Positions 24,319-39,300 of a stretch of 64,000 bases of DNA are shown here, one piece after another (within the stretch, counting starts at the first letter, position 1; each line of letters starts with the position of its first letter). This DNA comes from Camarhynchus parvulus (taxonomy: Eukaryota; Chordata; Aves; Passeriformes; Thraupidae), in NCBI RefSeq assembly GCF_901933205.1, contig NC_044573.1, positions 63,851,993 to 63,915,992 of the forward strand, given 5' to 3'. The notes under the pieces are model-generated. The model made no database searches. It saw nothing but the letters and a program-made list of their open reading frames with translations, and was not told the origin of the DNA. The position numbers were made by a program, and so were the translations under genes.

Positions 24319-27300
24319 GTAAGTACCCAGGTCCTGCTGCATCAATTAGATTAGATGAAGTGAAAGCTACAATGTAAAAGCTGGCTTTCAGGAGAGCTAC
24401 TTAATAAAGTTGTTCGGTTTCAGTCCAGCCACTATTCATGCACAAGTATGTAGGAGCTAATCCTGCTAGGAGAGAAGACTGGCAGCTGGCCTAAAGTCTT
24501 ACACAAAGTTGGAAATGTATTTGGGAGGTTTAATACCGCTGGAGTGGAAAGGGAACAGTGAGCCCAAGAGCCACTTCTGCTGTCAGGTTCCCCTCTTAGC
24601 TTCTTACCAGGCTACAGGTTTGTATAGGACGTCTTTCTGCTTGTAAGGTCTTGGAAGGGAGTTCCAAGATGAAAATTGGTCAGCTGCATTGTGCTGATTT
24701 TCTTTTCCATCACAAGTACAGAAATGCAATATATTTGAAGCCAGTTGATAAAGCTTTGAGAAACTGGCCTTTGTAGTAATATTCAGCAGTAAAGGCCTAT
24801 TCAAGTCCTCATACAAATTGGTCCGATTAAAAAAAATTAAATCATTAAATCCAGAATCTTTATGTCAATAAATATATAAGCTTGTATTAAAATTCCTGTC
24901 AATCTGAATGGGCCTTAATAGCAACTCACTGCCCAAACTCAGTTTCTAGTACCAGGAGGATTATGCTTGTACAAGATCTGTTCATTCCTCTATTGCAACA
25001 GAATGAGGAATTGCAGTGGCTGAAGGTGTTTCTGTCCCTTAGCACTCTGGCCAGTAGCTGAGTAGCTGTGGTGGCTTTTCAGCAATCACTGAAGTTGTCA
25101 CTGGGTTCCCCAGTTGGATGTAGGATGTTAGTGTGTGTTTACCTGTTGCTGCAGCAAAGATGGCACAGTTAGGAATTGAGGCATGTACTCACCATCCCAC
25201 TCTGCCGGCTCTCCTGCTGAGGTGGTGATCTCCCAAGGGGATAAGAAGTTAAAATGGAAACATCTTTAGCTGTTGTTTACATCTCCTCTGTCAGAGCCTT
25301 TTGATCAGCTGCTTAAAGGCCATCTGAAGTACAGTGAGGTTTTTTTCAGGCTTGCAATGTCAGTAGTAATGCTGCAGTAGCAAACCTGCAGCCCACCTCC
25401 TGGGAGCCAGGCTGCCAGCAGAGTTTGTGAGTGCATTGCTCATGATGGCTGGGGTGGTCTTCTGTAGGGGGATAGAATATAAGCAAATAAAGGTAGTATA
25501 GGAAGTAATCTTACCCCTAAGAAGTTGCAGCTGAGCTAATTATTAAAGATTAGGAGCAGGCCTGACTTTAACAGGCCACATCTGTAACCAATAAGAAGAA
25601 GAGTGCTGTAAAATAGTAGATGGGTTGGTTGAGGGGAACTGGAGTCAGTTGGCTACTGTGAGAAGGAGGAAGAGTGAGTGTTTAGAGGAGCTGCCTACGA
25701 GAAACATCAAGGAGGTATGAAACCCTTTGCAATAAGGGGACAACAACATGGAACCCTTGCAATGTAATGACAACAGTCTTCAGTGCCTCTGCTGGGCTTA
25801 CCATCCTGTGCACTCTACGTGAAGGCTTGTTACACACTGGCAGCTAAAAATGCAGTTGGTGTTGCTCTTCTCATGCTGGAAGTGTGTTTACAGTCAAGGG
25901 AGAAGGTTCTGAAATGACTGTTTGCAACCTGGCTCCCTGGTAATGTTACCTGATACTGTCCGTGTGGAGGAAAAAAAGCTATTTCTTGATACCCATTGAT
26001 GGCGTGCTGGTTCTTTTTTGGTACAAGTAATTTCTTTTGTGTGACTTTCTCATAATGAATACAGTTCCTTCAGGATTTCTCACCAGAAGTCCGTTTAGAT
26101 AATTTCATTCAGCTGAAAGGCAAAATACAGTTTGGAAGCTATTGAAATGGAGCAGACCACTTAGTGATGTTACATATTCAAGTAGATACTTGGTGTTAAA
26201 TATTGTAATTTGTAATAATGCAGTGTGACAGTACATCACAGAACAGGCTCTTCTTTGAATGTTGAATTTCCATTTGAGCAAAATATTTGCCTGAAAAGGT
26301 ATTTTAAATTGAAATAGAAACATCACTAGATTTGTATTTTCAAGATTAATAAAAATCGATGTTGTATATTTATAAAGTTGTAATATCAGATTGTTTAATT
26401 TTTTGTTTTAAGATGAGGTAGTGCTTTCTGTGATAAATCAAAATACTTTTGGTTTCACTCATGAAGAAAATTATATGTATCTGCTGTGCAAAAACCTTGA
26501 AATAGAACTCCATTAAGAAGCAGTAGTGTTACAATTCTTATTAGATGGGGTCTTAATAAGGCTTAAGTGTGAAAACTACTTTTCTTCAAGGCACAAAGCA
26601 GCACTAAGTGAAAATGTGGTGTTACCTATATTTAGCACATGGGAGCACAGGGCCTTCTTGCACTGAGCTTAGAATGGGATTTGGGAGTAAACCAAATTCC
26701 AGCTCTTGGTCTTCCTGAGCTTAATTTAAACTCCTTTTCAGAGTTTGGATTTCTTTGGGAATAGTGGCCTAAAATTAAAAACATGAAGTTTGCTAAAGTG
26801 TAGTTAATTCAACATGATGGTAGCTAAATTGCAGAATAAAATTTATGCTTTGGGGAAATGGAGAAGAAAGTAATTTGTTGAATGAGGTTAGGTGGGAGTT
26901 GTTTGCTGAGAGGGCTCTTTGTGTATGTGGTTTTCATGAAGTTATAAAAGGTGTAGTCTCCTGAAGTTGAATGCTGAATTTACAAACTGGTAGTTGAGGG
27001 GACAGAAGCTCAGGAGAAATGTGTTAGCCTCCTGCTGCCTGGTAGCCCGAGGAGCGGGACAGCAGCTGGCACAGTGCCCCAGACCCAGCTGTTTGCTGCT
27101 GGCAAGTACAAGGAACAGCTGGGTGGAAAGAGGCACCCCAGGAACACCTCCCTCTTGTCCTTGTCACCAGCCTCCCTTTCATCCACAGGGTCATTAACCC
27201 TTTTTTTTTTAAGGTTAGACACTCTTTTGTTGGGAATCGTACTGGTGTCCCACTTACTGAGGAAGTGGAGGAGATTAGCATCACACACCTTGTTCTTCAC

Positions 27301-30300
27301 AGCAGTGCTTAAATCTCTTGATATGTAGGAAATGGATGCTCTGTACAGGGTATCATCTTTGGGCTGTTGTACCTTGGTCTTGTTAAAAAAGGGAGGAAGA
27401 GCAGAGGGAAAGTGAAACATGCTGCCTGCTTTCCTTCTTTCCACACAAAGATAAAAAGGCAAAAAAAATCAGCCCTTCCAGAATAGATTATTAAATTTCC
27501 TTCTTTTGCTTTGGAAATCTACCAGATAGGAATAGTAGCAAGTAAGTTTCCAATAGTTACAAAAACAATTCAAGGAGTAAAGCTTAACAGTGTGAATCAT
27601 AATACTTGGTGTGTCACTAGAAATGCAAGCATTTTTAAGTTTTTAAAATCCCAAAAAGCCACTTGAGCCTGAGAATAGAAGTACCTTGATTTTGAATCTG
27701 TATGCTGTGTTGAACAGATTTAGTAATAGATAAATTAAATTGATGGGTTTTGTGTAGTCTGTTTAGCATGTATTTAAGTAGTACACAGCATAAATGAATG
27801 GGTTTAAAAGTGGTTTTGGTTTGCTTTTTAAAACTGCTCTAGGGGTCACTGCTAAGTTAATAAGTAGAAACCAGAAATGCTCGTTAAGTCTACTCTTAAG
27901 AAAATGAGGGGAAGACTCTACTTTCAGGAGGTGAAAACATGGTGCAAGAAAGCAAACCTGCTCTATGTGTGCATACCAGAAGACAGTGGCACTTCTTTAA
28001 GGTGTGTCTCATGTTTTTTCCACATAAGAACTGTTGCACAGGCCATGAATGAGGACTTGAGGGTTTAGTCTGTAAGAGGAAATTTCCTGCTGCAACACTT
28101 ATTGCTGTAATGTCTGTCACCTGCTGTACGAAATAATTGGATTATATTATTGCCTTATTTCTCTGGCAGCTTACTATGTAACACTGCATTATATTTAGCA
28201 CCAGAGGGAGCCAGCAGTGTTTGCATTTGGTTTAGAAAATCACAGCATCGCGTTTTAATTCTTCACATTGCTCCTCTGTTCAGTACATTAACACCACTGA
28301 AATTGCAGGGTTTGGTGCAATGCTGAATGTCTCTTGAGGCTGACCTGCCACTGTAGATATCTCAGTGTGGTCCTGGCAGAGTTTGTGTGGCAGGGGCTGC
28401 ATGTAGTAGGTGCATGAATGAATGCCAAATATCTGGACGTATGACGCAAGCTGCTGAGAATAACAATTGTGCATGCAGTGTTCTCTTGCAGACAGCATAA
28501 GAGCATTTGAACAGCTTGTCCAGGAAAGGTAGATTTGGAAGTACAATTTTAGTGAATAACTGTTACCCCTCAGAGTGTAACAACAGCTACCTTCCTAAAA
28601 CACCTGCTAAATCATTAACTTTGAAATCCAAATCTGAATTTGGATTAGAAGTTTTCACTGAGACAAGAGGAGTAGATTTTCTTCGCCTTGTATCAAATTA
28701 TCCTGACTTCAGTAGTTGACATGGAGCTGTATGTGCTCTGATAGTGCTCATTTTAATGCTAGTACAAAGCTGTAATTCTTTTATTTTTGACTGGCTTATT
28801 AAGATCTGCTGCATTAGCATATCCTGAGTGATAATTTGATGCTATTTTTGAGAAACCTGAAGCTTCATACCACCCACTCGTGTGGTGAGTGCATGCTTGT
28901 ATAACAGGGAGTCCTGTGCAGGGAGCAGGGCTGTAAGGAACCTCCTCAGAGTGCTTTGCTGTGCAAGATGCACTTTGCTTCCAATAAAAGTGTGAAAAAG
29001 ATGCCTTTATCTTTTTCCAGTATCACCAAACACCCAGGTAACTTGTGGATGAGACTTCTGTATGTCTTGAGCTGGTAAATGTTCAGGAAGGTTTTGTTAC
29101 AGAGTAATAATTTTTGCTATTTTGAAAGGTCACTTTTCCAGATGTGAATGCTAGTTGCGTTGGTGAAATTAGTTTTCATCTAATAACCTAAATCTTGGCA
29201 ATAAATAGAGTATGTCGGGCTAGAAAGCACCTGTGTAACCCAACTGTCAGGCCCTGGGAAAGGCAAGCAGTAGTGCTGTCACTAGATGGTTACCCTATTG
29301 GTATGTGGAATACCAGGTGTTCTGTAGCCTTTTTGGGTTGGGCAGTTTGGTGATTAATTAGCTCAAACATTAGAAAATTTTTCCTGATATAACTTAGTCT
29401 TTCTTCCTGAGTAATGTTTTTTAGTCATCAAGTAGTTTTTGTTATTTTTTGAGATCTCTCCAGCTGATGAGCACATCTTCTATGAAGTGTCCAAACTGGC
29501 CTCTGTCAGGCTGAGTGCTTGTCTCTCACTGGTCGTGGTTGTGTGGTGTTTGCTTTTTGCAGTACAACACTGGGGAATTTGGTCAGCAGTCCCAGATAGT
29601 TCTCTGTGGAACTGGTGCTAAACCATTTCATATTCTGAGGATTTAAATATTTGTAGGAAGTTCTAGTATTTGGCAGAGAACTGCAGGGGAGGTGCAAGAG
29701 TTGCTCTGTGTTTGTCCTGGCAGGAGACTATGGAAGGTGAAGAACTCCCACCATGGGAGGGCAAGTGCAGTCCTCTCTCTGAAGTGACATTTGTGTCTGT
29801 GTCCCTCTCATTCCTCGCTCCCATTTCAAACTTCATGCAGTTCAGACAAGTCATTCAAAAATCCCACAAGAAACCAATCCATACAAATCAGAAATCATGT
29901 CTCGACTCCCCAAGGTATTGCTCCCCTATTTCCTTCAAGAGAGGTTCACTTAGAACAATTTCACAAAAAAAGGAAACTTTATTGCATAGGAAATTGGAGA
30001 TCTTGTCTCTAAACTTTGCTGATGGCTGCGTTCTTTGGCATTATCTTCCAAATTCCGGCAAATGTATTCACATTGTTTTTAGGACTTCGTGTACTAAGGA
30101 TCTCTTTCCCTATCAGTACTTTGCATGTTGGACTTCTGGTCCCAAGAGATCATGCCTCTAAAACAAAGGGATATAAAAATTTGTATCCAACTTCTTAAGC
30201 AACAAAACAAAGCAGTGTACCTCCAGCTGCAGTATGGAATAAATTATATCTGTAATATAGATCCATGTTGTATTTTACTTTGTTATCCTAATTCTGAAGA

Positions 30301-33300
30301 AGTCTGCTCAGACATTTTCACCTAAAGCAGAAAATTCTTGTTAACTTGTGACTTTTGAAGGTAAGCATCACTTGTCATTTGTTTTCTTAAGTTACTACTA
30401 TCCCCTCTGTGGTGGAGGAAGCTCTGTTCTAAAGTCCCTGAATTGTTTGAAGATACTGATCTTACCTTGACTTAGAGCGTGGGACTTAGATGTACACTAA
30501 TTTAAAAATTAAGAAGAATAGCTTAAAAGTTGGGGGGATGAAGTGCTTCTCTGGCAGATGTGGGTTTCTAAGATGGGCTTATGGAGAATGGGTGAACTGG
30601 TCCCAGATTCGAGAAATATGGTTTATTTCCAGACAAGTGCATATGTGAGTGTCTGTATAAGTACGTGTCCACACTTGTCCTGTGTGAATGTGAGAAAATT
30701 ATGTGAATATCAGTTATGTCATACAAATATTTTTTGAGACTTAAGGAGAGTCAGTTTTAAATTAAACAGTTTGTTAATGCTGGTCTCTGAAGACAGTCCA
30801 GGCTTGTGCACATTGAGTTGACTGCTGTTCTCTGCTATCCCACATCCTCTGTGCTGACTTGAATTTTCAAAGGGAATTGTTTGAGCTAAAGGACAGAACT
30901 GCAATTGAATCAAAATAGAGACCTCCCTCTCTTTCCATTGATACTGCATGGTTATGGTTCTGACTTTGTTTTTGCTAGTTTCAGTAGATTCAGTTGAGGT
31001 CAAGTAGCATTAGAAGTTTTCCTCTGAATTCTAGACAGCTTTTAAGTAGAGTCACAGGATGGGGGGATTACGAATGGAAGTGTCTGTGGCAGGCAGAAAG
31101 ACAGATAAGGAATACTACTGTTCTTAAATGCCAAGGAAATAGTTACACAGAATCAGCATCTTTGACAGCCTAATCTCTAGTGTTAGGATTTCATGAAGGG
31201 GTAGCAATTCTGGGAAATTGGTAATTCTGGGAAAGGCGAGAGAATGGTACAATCTGCCATGACAGGTTTTTAACTTTTCCTTCCTAACAAAATGTCATTG
31301 ATCTGAAGTAGTGAAGCATGACTGAAGCCTTGAAATTTTATTTACAAGAACAAAGAATGCTGAAGGTAATGGAAGAAAAGGGAGCAAAATGCATATTTAT
31401 TAAGACCTGGAAATAAGCCAAAGTCATTACTTTGTGAAAATGATAGGGCTTTCTGTGAATAATCTAACTAGAATAGCTAACATGTGGAAACTGGGACATA
31501 AAAGCTGGTTCAGGAGACCACAGAGCAGCGCACAACCACCACTTGAGTCTTGTATGTTGGATAACCTATCACTTCTGCTGAGTTCCCTCAGAAGGAATGT
31601 ATCTGGGAGCAGTACAGAGAGGATTTGATCTCAGGTTATTTATGGCTCAAAAGGGGTTGAAAAGGCATTGCCCAGTATATCAGTGAAATTTAAAAAAAAA
31701 AAGGATGATGAAAATATAGCAAGCAGGTAGCTTCTGAAGGGGAAAAAAATCCCTTTAAATCATTATACCTGAAGAAAAAGACAAGATGTCCTCAGTGCAG
31801 AACTCTTCTGTGGGTAACTGTGTACCAGGCAGTCTTTTCCTACCTCAAGAGAAGTTCAGATTCTCTTTTTGTCTGTTTGTTTCTGCACTGCCACTCCCAG
31901 TTTCTGGAAATAATATTACACCTTGAGGGGCAGCTGGAAAGATTTGTGTCAGAAGTGTTTGTGAAAACAATGTTATTAGTCTCATGTTTGCATTAATTGA
32001 TTGGATAGAATATTTACAGTTTATGCATCTTTTAATGCCATTTCCTTCTGGAAGATCAGTTTACATAAGGAACACTAAAATGCCCCTTCCAAAAGGATGC
32101 TTTTTATTCCTGCCTTTTCTGATTTATTTTCATTTTTGAACTTTTATTTATTTTATTGAAACAAAATTCTCAGCTCCGAGTCCCTTTGGCTGGTTGATGA
32201 CTTTGGATCAGGGTATTGCCTCCTGTTATCTTCTACTTTAGTCTGAGTGTAAGGGTAGGGGATGTGTCAAGACAGACACTTGAAGTAAAATAGTGATTTT
32301 TGCATTTGGACAGAGGGGCTGAATGAAACCATATGAAAAGTGCCATGACACTCACACAGTACACCTGTAATTCTTCCTTTGCTGTCAGCATAAAGTTGTA
32401 ACACTCACTTATGGGGAAAAAAAATAAGGACATTGTGAAGGAAAGCAGTTTCCATGGTGCCTAGGTGCAGTACTTTCACTGAACCCAGATGTGTGAGGTG
32501 AGGTCTGGTTTCTGTGCACTGAAGGCTGGATTCCTGTCAGATTCCCCCATGCCCAGAGCTCAGGCCATAGCCTTAGCCCGCTTGTACTCAGATGGCTTCT
32601 AGAAGCACTAAAGGTTGAGGAGCTTGACAGAAACTTGGAGGCACTTAACTGCTGAAGGCTGATTGTATTAGGTTTTGCTTTTTTAAAGTACTGGGCTGAT
32701 ATATTGCTAATAGGGAGGCTTCTGGGGACAGTGTTCCCACTGTAATAGGCACTGTGTTTTTGAGAGCAACTGAAATTTCTAAATTCCTTTTGAATAAACC
32801 TCAGACTCTCTGGTTATGCAGCAAAAAGTTTGTTTCTGGGTGCCATGAGGTTAATGTTGTTTTCATAGAGGCAGTAGTTATGTGAAGAAGTTGTGGGGTC
32901 TACACAGCCTTAAAACATTTCTAGAGTGTGTTTTGTTGGCAAGGTTATATAATGATGGAGAGTTTCATGCTTTGCAGAGTGAAAAGAAGCAAGCTGGTTA
33001 AACTCTGTGTTCTGTCTCATCTTTGATTAACTTGTCTCACCTTTTTTTGCAATAGAGATTTGGTAGGGTAGGGAAAGGATTCTGAAAATAAATATGGTAA
33101 TGTAGTTCAAACTACACAGGTAGTTGAAAAATATTTTAAAACATATTTTTCAGGCTGTAGTGTTCAGACTCTTGAAATCCTGCCTGGGAAGGAAGGCACT
33201 GCTAAATTGCAATCGGCCGTAAACAGAAAATCATATAGTGCTTTCAAGGGGTATGTGACGAGTGGATAAATAATTTTAAAACACATAAATAATTTTAAAA

Positions 33301-36300
33301 CAATGAATTTTTAATAGATCTGTCTAGGAAGTAATAAGGTGCTAAAAAATAAAAATTTGCTTCAGTTCATAGGTTTGGATAACTCATACTAAATAATTTT
33401 GTTCTCTGTGACCAGGCATGCACAGAAGTCATTGAGACTTCATATTTTCTCATATAATTGTACAAACTCTTGGGCTTCTGTAAGGTCTCTTACAAGTTAA
33501 GAGCATATTTCTTAACCTAATCATCCAAAATAAGTTGGAAGCTTTTTGTTTGTAGTGCCATCTTACAGATGACAACCAGAATTGTGCACAGTCTTCTGAT
33601 GTCACATACTCCTTTTGTACTTGCACAAGCTTGTTCAATCTAAATAGTAGAGGGAACAGGGATGCATCAGAATCACCTGTGCTGATACAAAATATTTTAA
33701 GATTTGCTATAGAGTCACATAAATACATTCACTTGCTCTCTTTTTCTTCATTCATGTTGAATAAATTGTTCTAAGGTACCAACAAATGACAACTTACATG
33801 TACTGGTTTTCCATTCATTGTTGTTTTTAACAGATATAAAAATGGGGGGAAAATGTTCTCATTATGTTTTCTTTAACATATCTGGCTGAGAAATAACTTC
33901 TACTATATTCAATATTTTTTAAATATGTTCTTGCTTTTGTAAACCAGATAATAGGGATGCCGTTGGCTGATGACTAGCTAGAAGAATGTGAGTAGCTAAA
34001 ATGGTACCTTCAGCTGGGTTTCACTAATACATATTTTTTATTAGTTTATTGCTTATATAATGCATATTTTTGAACACCTTCTAATGTTTCCAAGGTGCTC
34101 TTCCTAAACACAGTCCTTCCAAATTTTAAAAAAAGCAACAGATTTTGATGTTTTTCTGTATACTTTGTAGGATTTGCTCTTCCAGAAAAGACCCTGGCAG
34201 GTCTTTTCCCTTGAAGTTAACCTGTATTTGCTGTTTATTTCCTCTTAATATTGGATTTAGTCACCCAGGTTCAGCATCATTGTTTTCAGAAAAGCCTGTC
34301 ATGCTCCGTGTTTAGGTGAAACTGTGGGAAAAGAAAATTCTTGCTTTCATGTAAATATATCCTAAAGTAAAAAAGGAGGAGAATAACAGAGTGCACAAAA
34401 TTGGTTTTAAATTTATTGAGAGGTCTCTGTGTGTTTCTGGTGGGTGCTGACAGCTCCACTCTGGGGTCAGGTTTTGAGGTGGCTATTAGCTCCGCGGAGA
34501 GTTACTGCACACCTCATGGGGCTGTGACTTGTGCTGGGGCAGAGACCTGGCAGGTGATTGCCCTGCAGTCCTGCCTAGTTCAAATGCAGTCAGGATTTAA
34601 GCAGCGATACAATTTGTGTTATAATTAAATAATGATACAGTGCTGATGCTGTTCCTGCTGTACACTGGCCAAACAGTTGGTGCGTGGTACTTGTGGTAGC
34701 ACACATTGCAGTACTTTACCCTAGGGGAAGGCACATCTTATGTAAAGCAATTGATTGAAAAGTCTTAAGCAAAGCAAAAAGCAAGACCTTGTAGGGAAGC
34801 TGGGCTGACTATCTTATATAATGGCCTTTTCTTCTGAAGTTCTTTCTGTCCCCCTTGATTTGTAAATCTCCTCAGTTTTTGTTGGAAGTCAGCTTTAGTA
34901 AAGAGAGGGTCCAAGCAGGAGAAGTCCAAGTGAAATGAAGGTGCCATTTTTGTTTGGTTTTGTTCTGCTTTCTGTATGCTTTTCTCTGCCTAGACTTCCA
35001 GCCCTAGCAGCAGATGGCAACAGAAGCCTCCCTCAACCCACACAAAATTGATAGAGTTTTCAAATTGTATTTCTACACTTGCAGTCTGGCTGCAGTGAGA
35101 AAAAACCCACAGCTCATGTAGATCCTGGATAGTTGAATACCATTGTTAATGTATTCTTCAGTGTAAGTCTTAAGATCTCTGTTTTTCTAATCTCTGTTCT
35201 ATTCCTTTTTTTTTCCAATTTAAATTTGTGTATTACAGGCAGAATCAGCAAATCAACAGTTTACATCAGAAGATAAGGGAGAATGAAATACGAGCTCAAC
35301 ATGCAAGACTGAGCCATCTTGTGAACTGCGAAGAACCGTACCTGACTAACTTACAGGTAGGATGAATACTTTTCTTTCAACAAAGCTTTCCACTGCCCAG
35401 CACCTGGCACCTAAAACCACGTTCACAATTTTCTGCAGGCCAGAGCGTACAGATTTTGTGATTATTGATGGCTGTGTAATTGCATAGCTGCAAGTTGTGT
35501 AGGGAAGACCTTCTAAGTGTTGTAGTTCACCTTTTATATGCAGAAATCTAAGTTTTGTTAAAATCTTGTACATACTTGAAGTCTGATAAAAATAAGAGAG
35601 CAATAAAGAATTGTAAGAGCAAGAGTTCAACAGCATTGCATGTATGGTAGACCTACAGGGAGATAGTCAGAGAAAAAATAGTTTGATAGGAGAGTATCTG
35701 AAAATAACTAATGAGAGGTTTTCTGAAGAGGAGGAGGTACTGCTCTCGTGGTTAGATGGTTAGATTTTATGGATAGAATAGATGGAGGAGATATGAGAAG
35801 GCAAACAGACTGGTGGAATGCCTTTTGACAAGAACCTGAAAAGGATATGGGCTAGTGCTTCTAGGGAGCACTTTGTCTGAAAGGGAATGTCTGGTGGTAT
35901 TTTGAGTATACTTGTCCTAAGTTTCATCTACCTAGCACAGGTATCAAGTGGCATAAGGATGAGGTAGCCAAGGTTCACCAAGAAATGCAGATCAGTGTGA
36001 GGACTGTGGCTGCTTACAGCACACAAATTCCGCCTCCAGGCCTTGGCATATCTAAAAGGCAATGCAGCAAGGGATTGTTAAAGGGAGATATGCAGAGAAA
36101 TAACTTTTCTTTCCCTCTTTTGTTATGTTATCTTTTTCTGTCATAAACACTGCACTAGGATCTCAGCTAGGATACTTCAGCATGACATTATTTGTGTACT
36201 TGGCATAACACAGCTGTACATAAGCTGAGACTGTGGTTTGTGTGACAGCAGAGAAATTCAAGTGGAGCCTCAGCTGAACTTAGGTATACAGAGACTTTTT

Positions 36301-39300
36301 GAGGCATCCAGAAATGTCTAGGCTTTTGTTTCTTCCAGATTTTCTTTTACAAAATACTTCAAAATTTAAGGTTTTAACCTTGTAGGTTAAGAATTTTTTT
36401 TTGGGGAGTGGGGAGGGGGGAAGAGAAGATGCAAACAAAAAACCCAGACAAACAAATGAAACAATATTGCAGAAACTGAAATTTTAGTGCACATATCTTA
36501 GTATGTTATGCTTCAAATAAAGCAGCGGGTGCATTCCTCTTTCATAATTTAAAGAAGATTGAAATTTTATAATGTGTTTGGGTTTCGGCTTGATTTGTAT
36601 TTGATTTTCTGCTTGCCTTCTGTAAGACAAATTTATGAAAGCAAATCTAGTTTAATGAAGGTTTTAATCTTTTAATACTTTGCTGAAGGAATGTCACTAG
36701 TTAAAGAAATTATACAGACAGTGTTTTTAAAGATAACCAATTTGTTTTTAAAAGAATTTTGAAATTGAAAGCCTAATTGGATACATCTCCTTTTTCATCC
36801 CACTTGCAGGCAATTTCCATTTTGTGTTTGTCTGTCTCTGGGCAGCGGAGATGGAAGTTTTGGTATACAGAGCAAAAGACAAGGAGACCTGCCTTCTGAC
36901 TGTAGCTCTAGTCTCAGGCTTGTTCCTTCTTGTTCCTGAGTGATGGCTCTAAGCCTTGACTGGTATTGATGTTCTGCTTTAGGAGAATCTTGAGATTGAA
37001 GTGTCTCTTACTTCAGCATATTCATAGCAATTTTAAAGTGTTTTTCTTCTCAGGAGATGGTATGATAAAGCAGTGGTGGTGATTTGTTTTGAAAATGCTT
37101 TTAATCTGCATTTATAGGCATTTATTTTGGAATCACACATCTTCCATAAATCTTAGGGGGAAAGTAGCCACACAATGTTCTTGTGCATTTATTATGAGTG
37201 TAAAGGTGTCCAATTTCTTTGTGTTTTTGCTTCAGATTCCCAAAACTCATGCTGTTGCTGTGTCTTTTAATGTTTGAAAAATCAAACCCCACCCTTCCTG
37301 ACAGCTAAAAAAAATGCAGGACTGTTTTCTGCTCTGCAGTTCAAGTGTACAGTGGTGTGTGTGTGTGTTCATTTGTGTGATTATTTTATTTCTTTTCCGA
37401 AGCAACCACAGTATGAGAGCACACCACTGCAACCTCACATTTCAGAAAGATCAGCATCCCACCTCGAGGAGCTTGAGCGAAAGATTGCAGCAGCTGAGAG
37501 CAAGGAACTGCAACTCAGTGAAATCGTGAAACAACTGTCAAACAAATCTAGTGAGGAGAAAAAGAAGATGGAGGAGAAAGTAAGTGTCTTTCCTGATCCA
37601 CATTTCATTTTGTCACTGTTGCAGCAGCATATTTTTGCTAGAAAGCAACTTGATGTATGGGTTTCTGAGTTATTTTCAAGAGATCACTAAACTATCCGTG
37701 ATAGAAAAAGAAGACTGATGATTTCAGGTTTTGGTAATGGATAAATCTGGATTTGCAGAGACTATATCCTAGAAAGTGATACTAGGTGAAATGGTAATCA
37801 TGGTAACAGTTTTAATCAGGTATTGATTAAGCTTTGGGGAAAAAAAGCTGCTCATTCTTGTAGTTTTTAGTGTTTATTATGTAAATACAATATAATTTAA
37901 AAACATACATTGCGAAAATTAAATCCTTATTTTTTAGTGTGGTTTGTAAATGTGGTTTGTGGCCCTCAAGCTTTGAGAAGCACTTACCAGCCTGTATGTG
38001 CCTATTTAGCAGGAGCAATTCTCTTGTTGCTTCCTTAGAATGGGCAGAGTGGACTTTAGTCTGACACAAAGATAGCTGTGTTCTTGGAACTGTTTGGAGA
38101 AAGGGTTTCTTTGCAGGCGTAAGGAATTCCCAGGGGTAGCATTGAATGTACTCACAGCCTTCCCTTATTGCAAGCGGGAATGTGCCATTGACCAAGGGGT
38201 TCCTAATTAATGTTTTAGGGATACATTGTCACTGTTACCTCATCTCCTTTAATTACTGGGCTTAATTTATATTAAATCAGGTTCAAGGGATACGAGCAAT
38301 GTGATACAGTGAAGTGTCCATGGGAAGACAAAGAAGAATGCATAATTCATCTCAAAATTCTGCCTTACCATTTCCTGTGAATCCTCAGTGTGCTTTTCAC
38401 TGAGGCAGGAAGAGCAGAAATTGGATACTGCTGCTTCCTCTTTTGTGAGTTTTCCTGCCTGGATTGCTGTCTGTGTAGGAGCTGGGAAGCAGTGGTGAGG
38501 ACCTGTGCAGCAGTGCTTGTGTTAGCAGCATGGTCTGTAGGTTGGACCCTGCTTCACTGCACAGTCCTGATTTGCCCCTTAACACCCATCCACTCTGTGC
38601 ACTGAACAAAAAGCTCTCAAGGAGACAGAGAGGGAAGGGAGGAACAGTGGAAAATGCTCTTTTTTCCTGCCTTTCTTTCCACGTTTTTGATCTAGGTAAT
38701 AAAGCAAAAGAAGTACCAGGAATACAAACAAATAAAATGCAAAGTCTTTTCCAGGCTTATGGAAAATTAAGGTGTTTAAGAAAGCAGCTGTTCTGATCTG
38801 ATATCCACTGATGTGATTGTCAGACTGCATCAAAATAAGGGTTATGGCTTCCATTTATAGCTTCCATTTTTTAAGTTCTTGGTCCTCATGTTTTAAGTTG
38901 CTTTCTTAGTCCAGAGGAGCTAAAATATATCCTGATTATTTGTTGCATATGAACATCTCAGTGGGTGAAAGAATTAGCAGTATTTTAGGTGTTGAACTTT
39001 GTATTTTCAGTTCATAAGGCGCGTGGATTGTTCTGAGTAGAGGTGAAGCAGCTGTGGTTTGAGGACACATGTGGGCCTGCAACTTGAAGCTATTGGGATT
39101 AATAATTTTTGGTTTTGTTTCGTGCTCTTAGCCAATGCTTTCATGCAGCTGAGAGTACAGTTCTTGGAGAGTTAACAGCCTCTGCTTCCAAAGCAGGCTT
39201 ATTTTTTACTGTTACCATAAAGCATGTACTCTTTCTTTCTTCTAGCTTAAAACTAGAGACCGATATATTAATAGCCTGAAAAAGAAATGCCAGAAAGAGT

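Larger units (their letters stand above)
24319..35238 (+). other. CEP85L intron, about 10.9 kb
   Basis: Donor gtaagt at 24319 and acceptor tattacag ending at 35238. It contains an LTR-like repeat at about 25.46-25.76 kb and a 19-bp tandem duplication at 33266-33303. The longest frames here (27010-27462 on -, 29670-30161 on +) show no recognisable domain. Confidence 0.85.

Noticed and set aside
27010..27462. 150-codon - frame inside a CEP85L intron
   Set aside because: No recognisable domain, and overlapping frames occur on both strands in a GC-richer patch. No support for expression.
29670..30161. 163-codon + frame inside a CEP85L intron
   Set aside because: Composition looks random, with no family motifs and no splice sites fitting the CEP85L phase.
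37274..37690. 138-codon + frame taken as a separate gene
   Set aside because: Only 37403-37579 is real (a CEP85L exon). The rest is read-through into both flanking introns.
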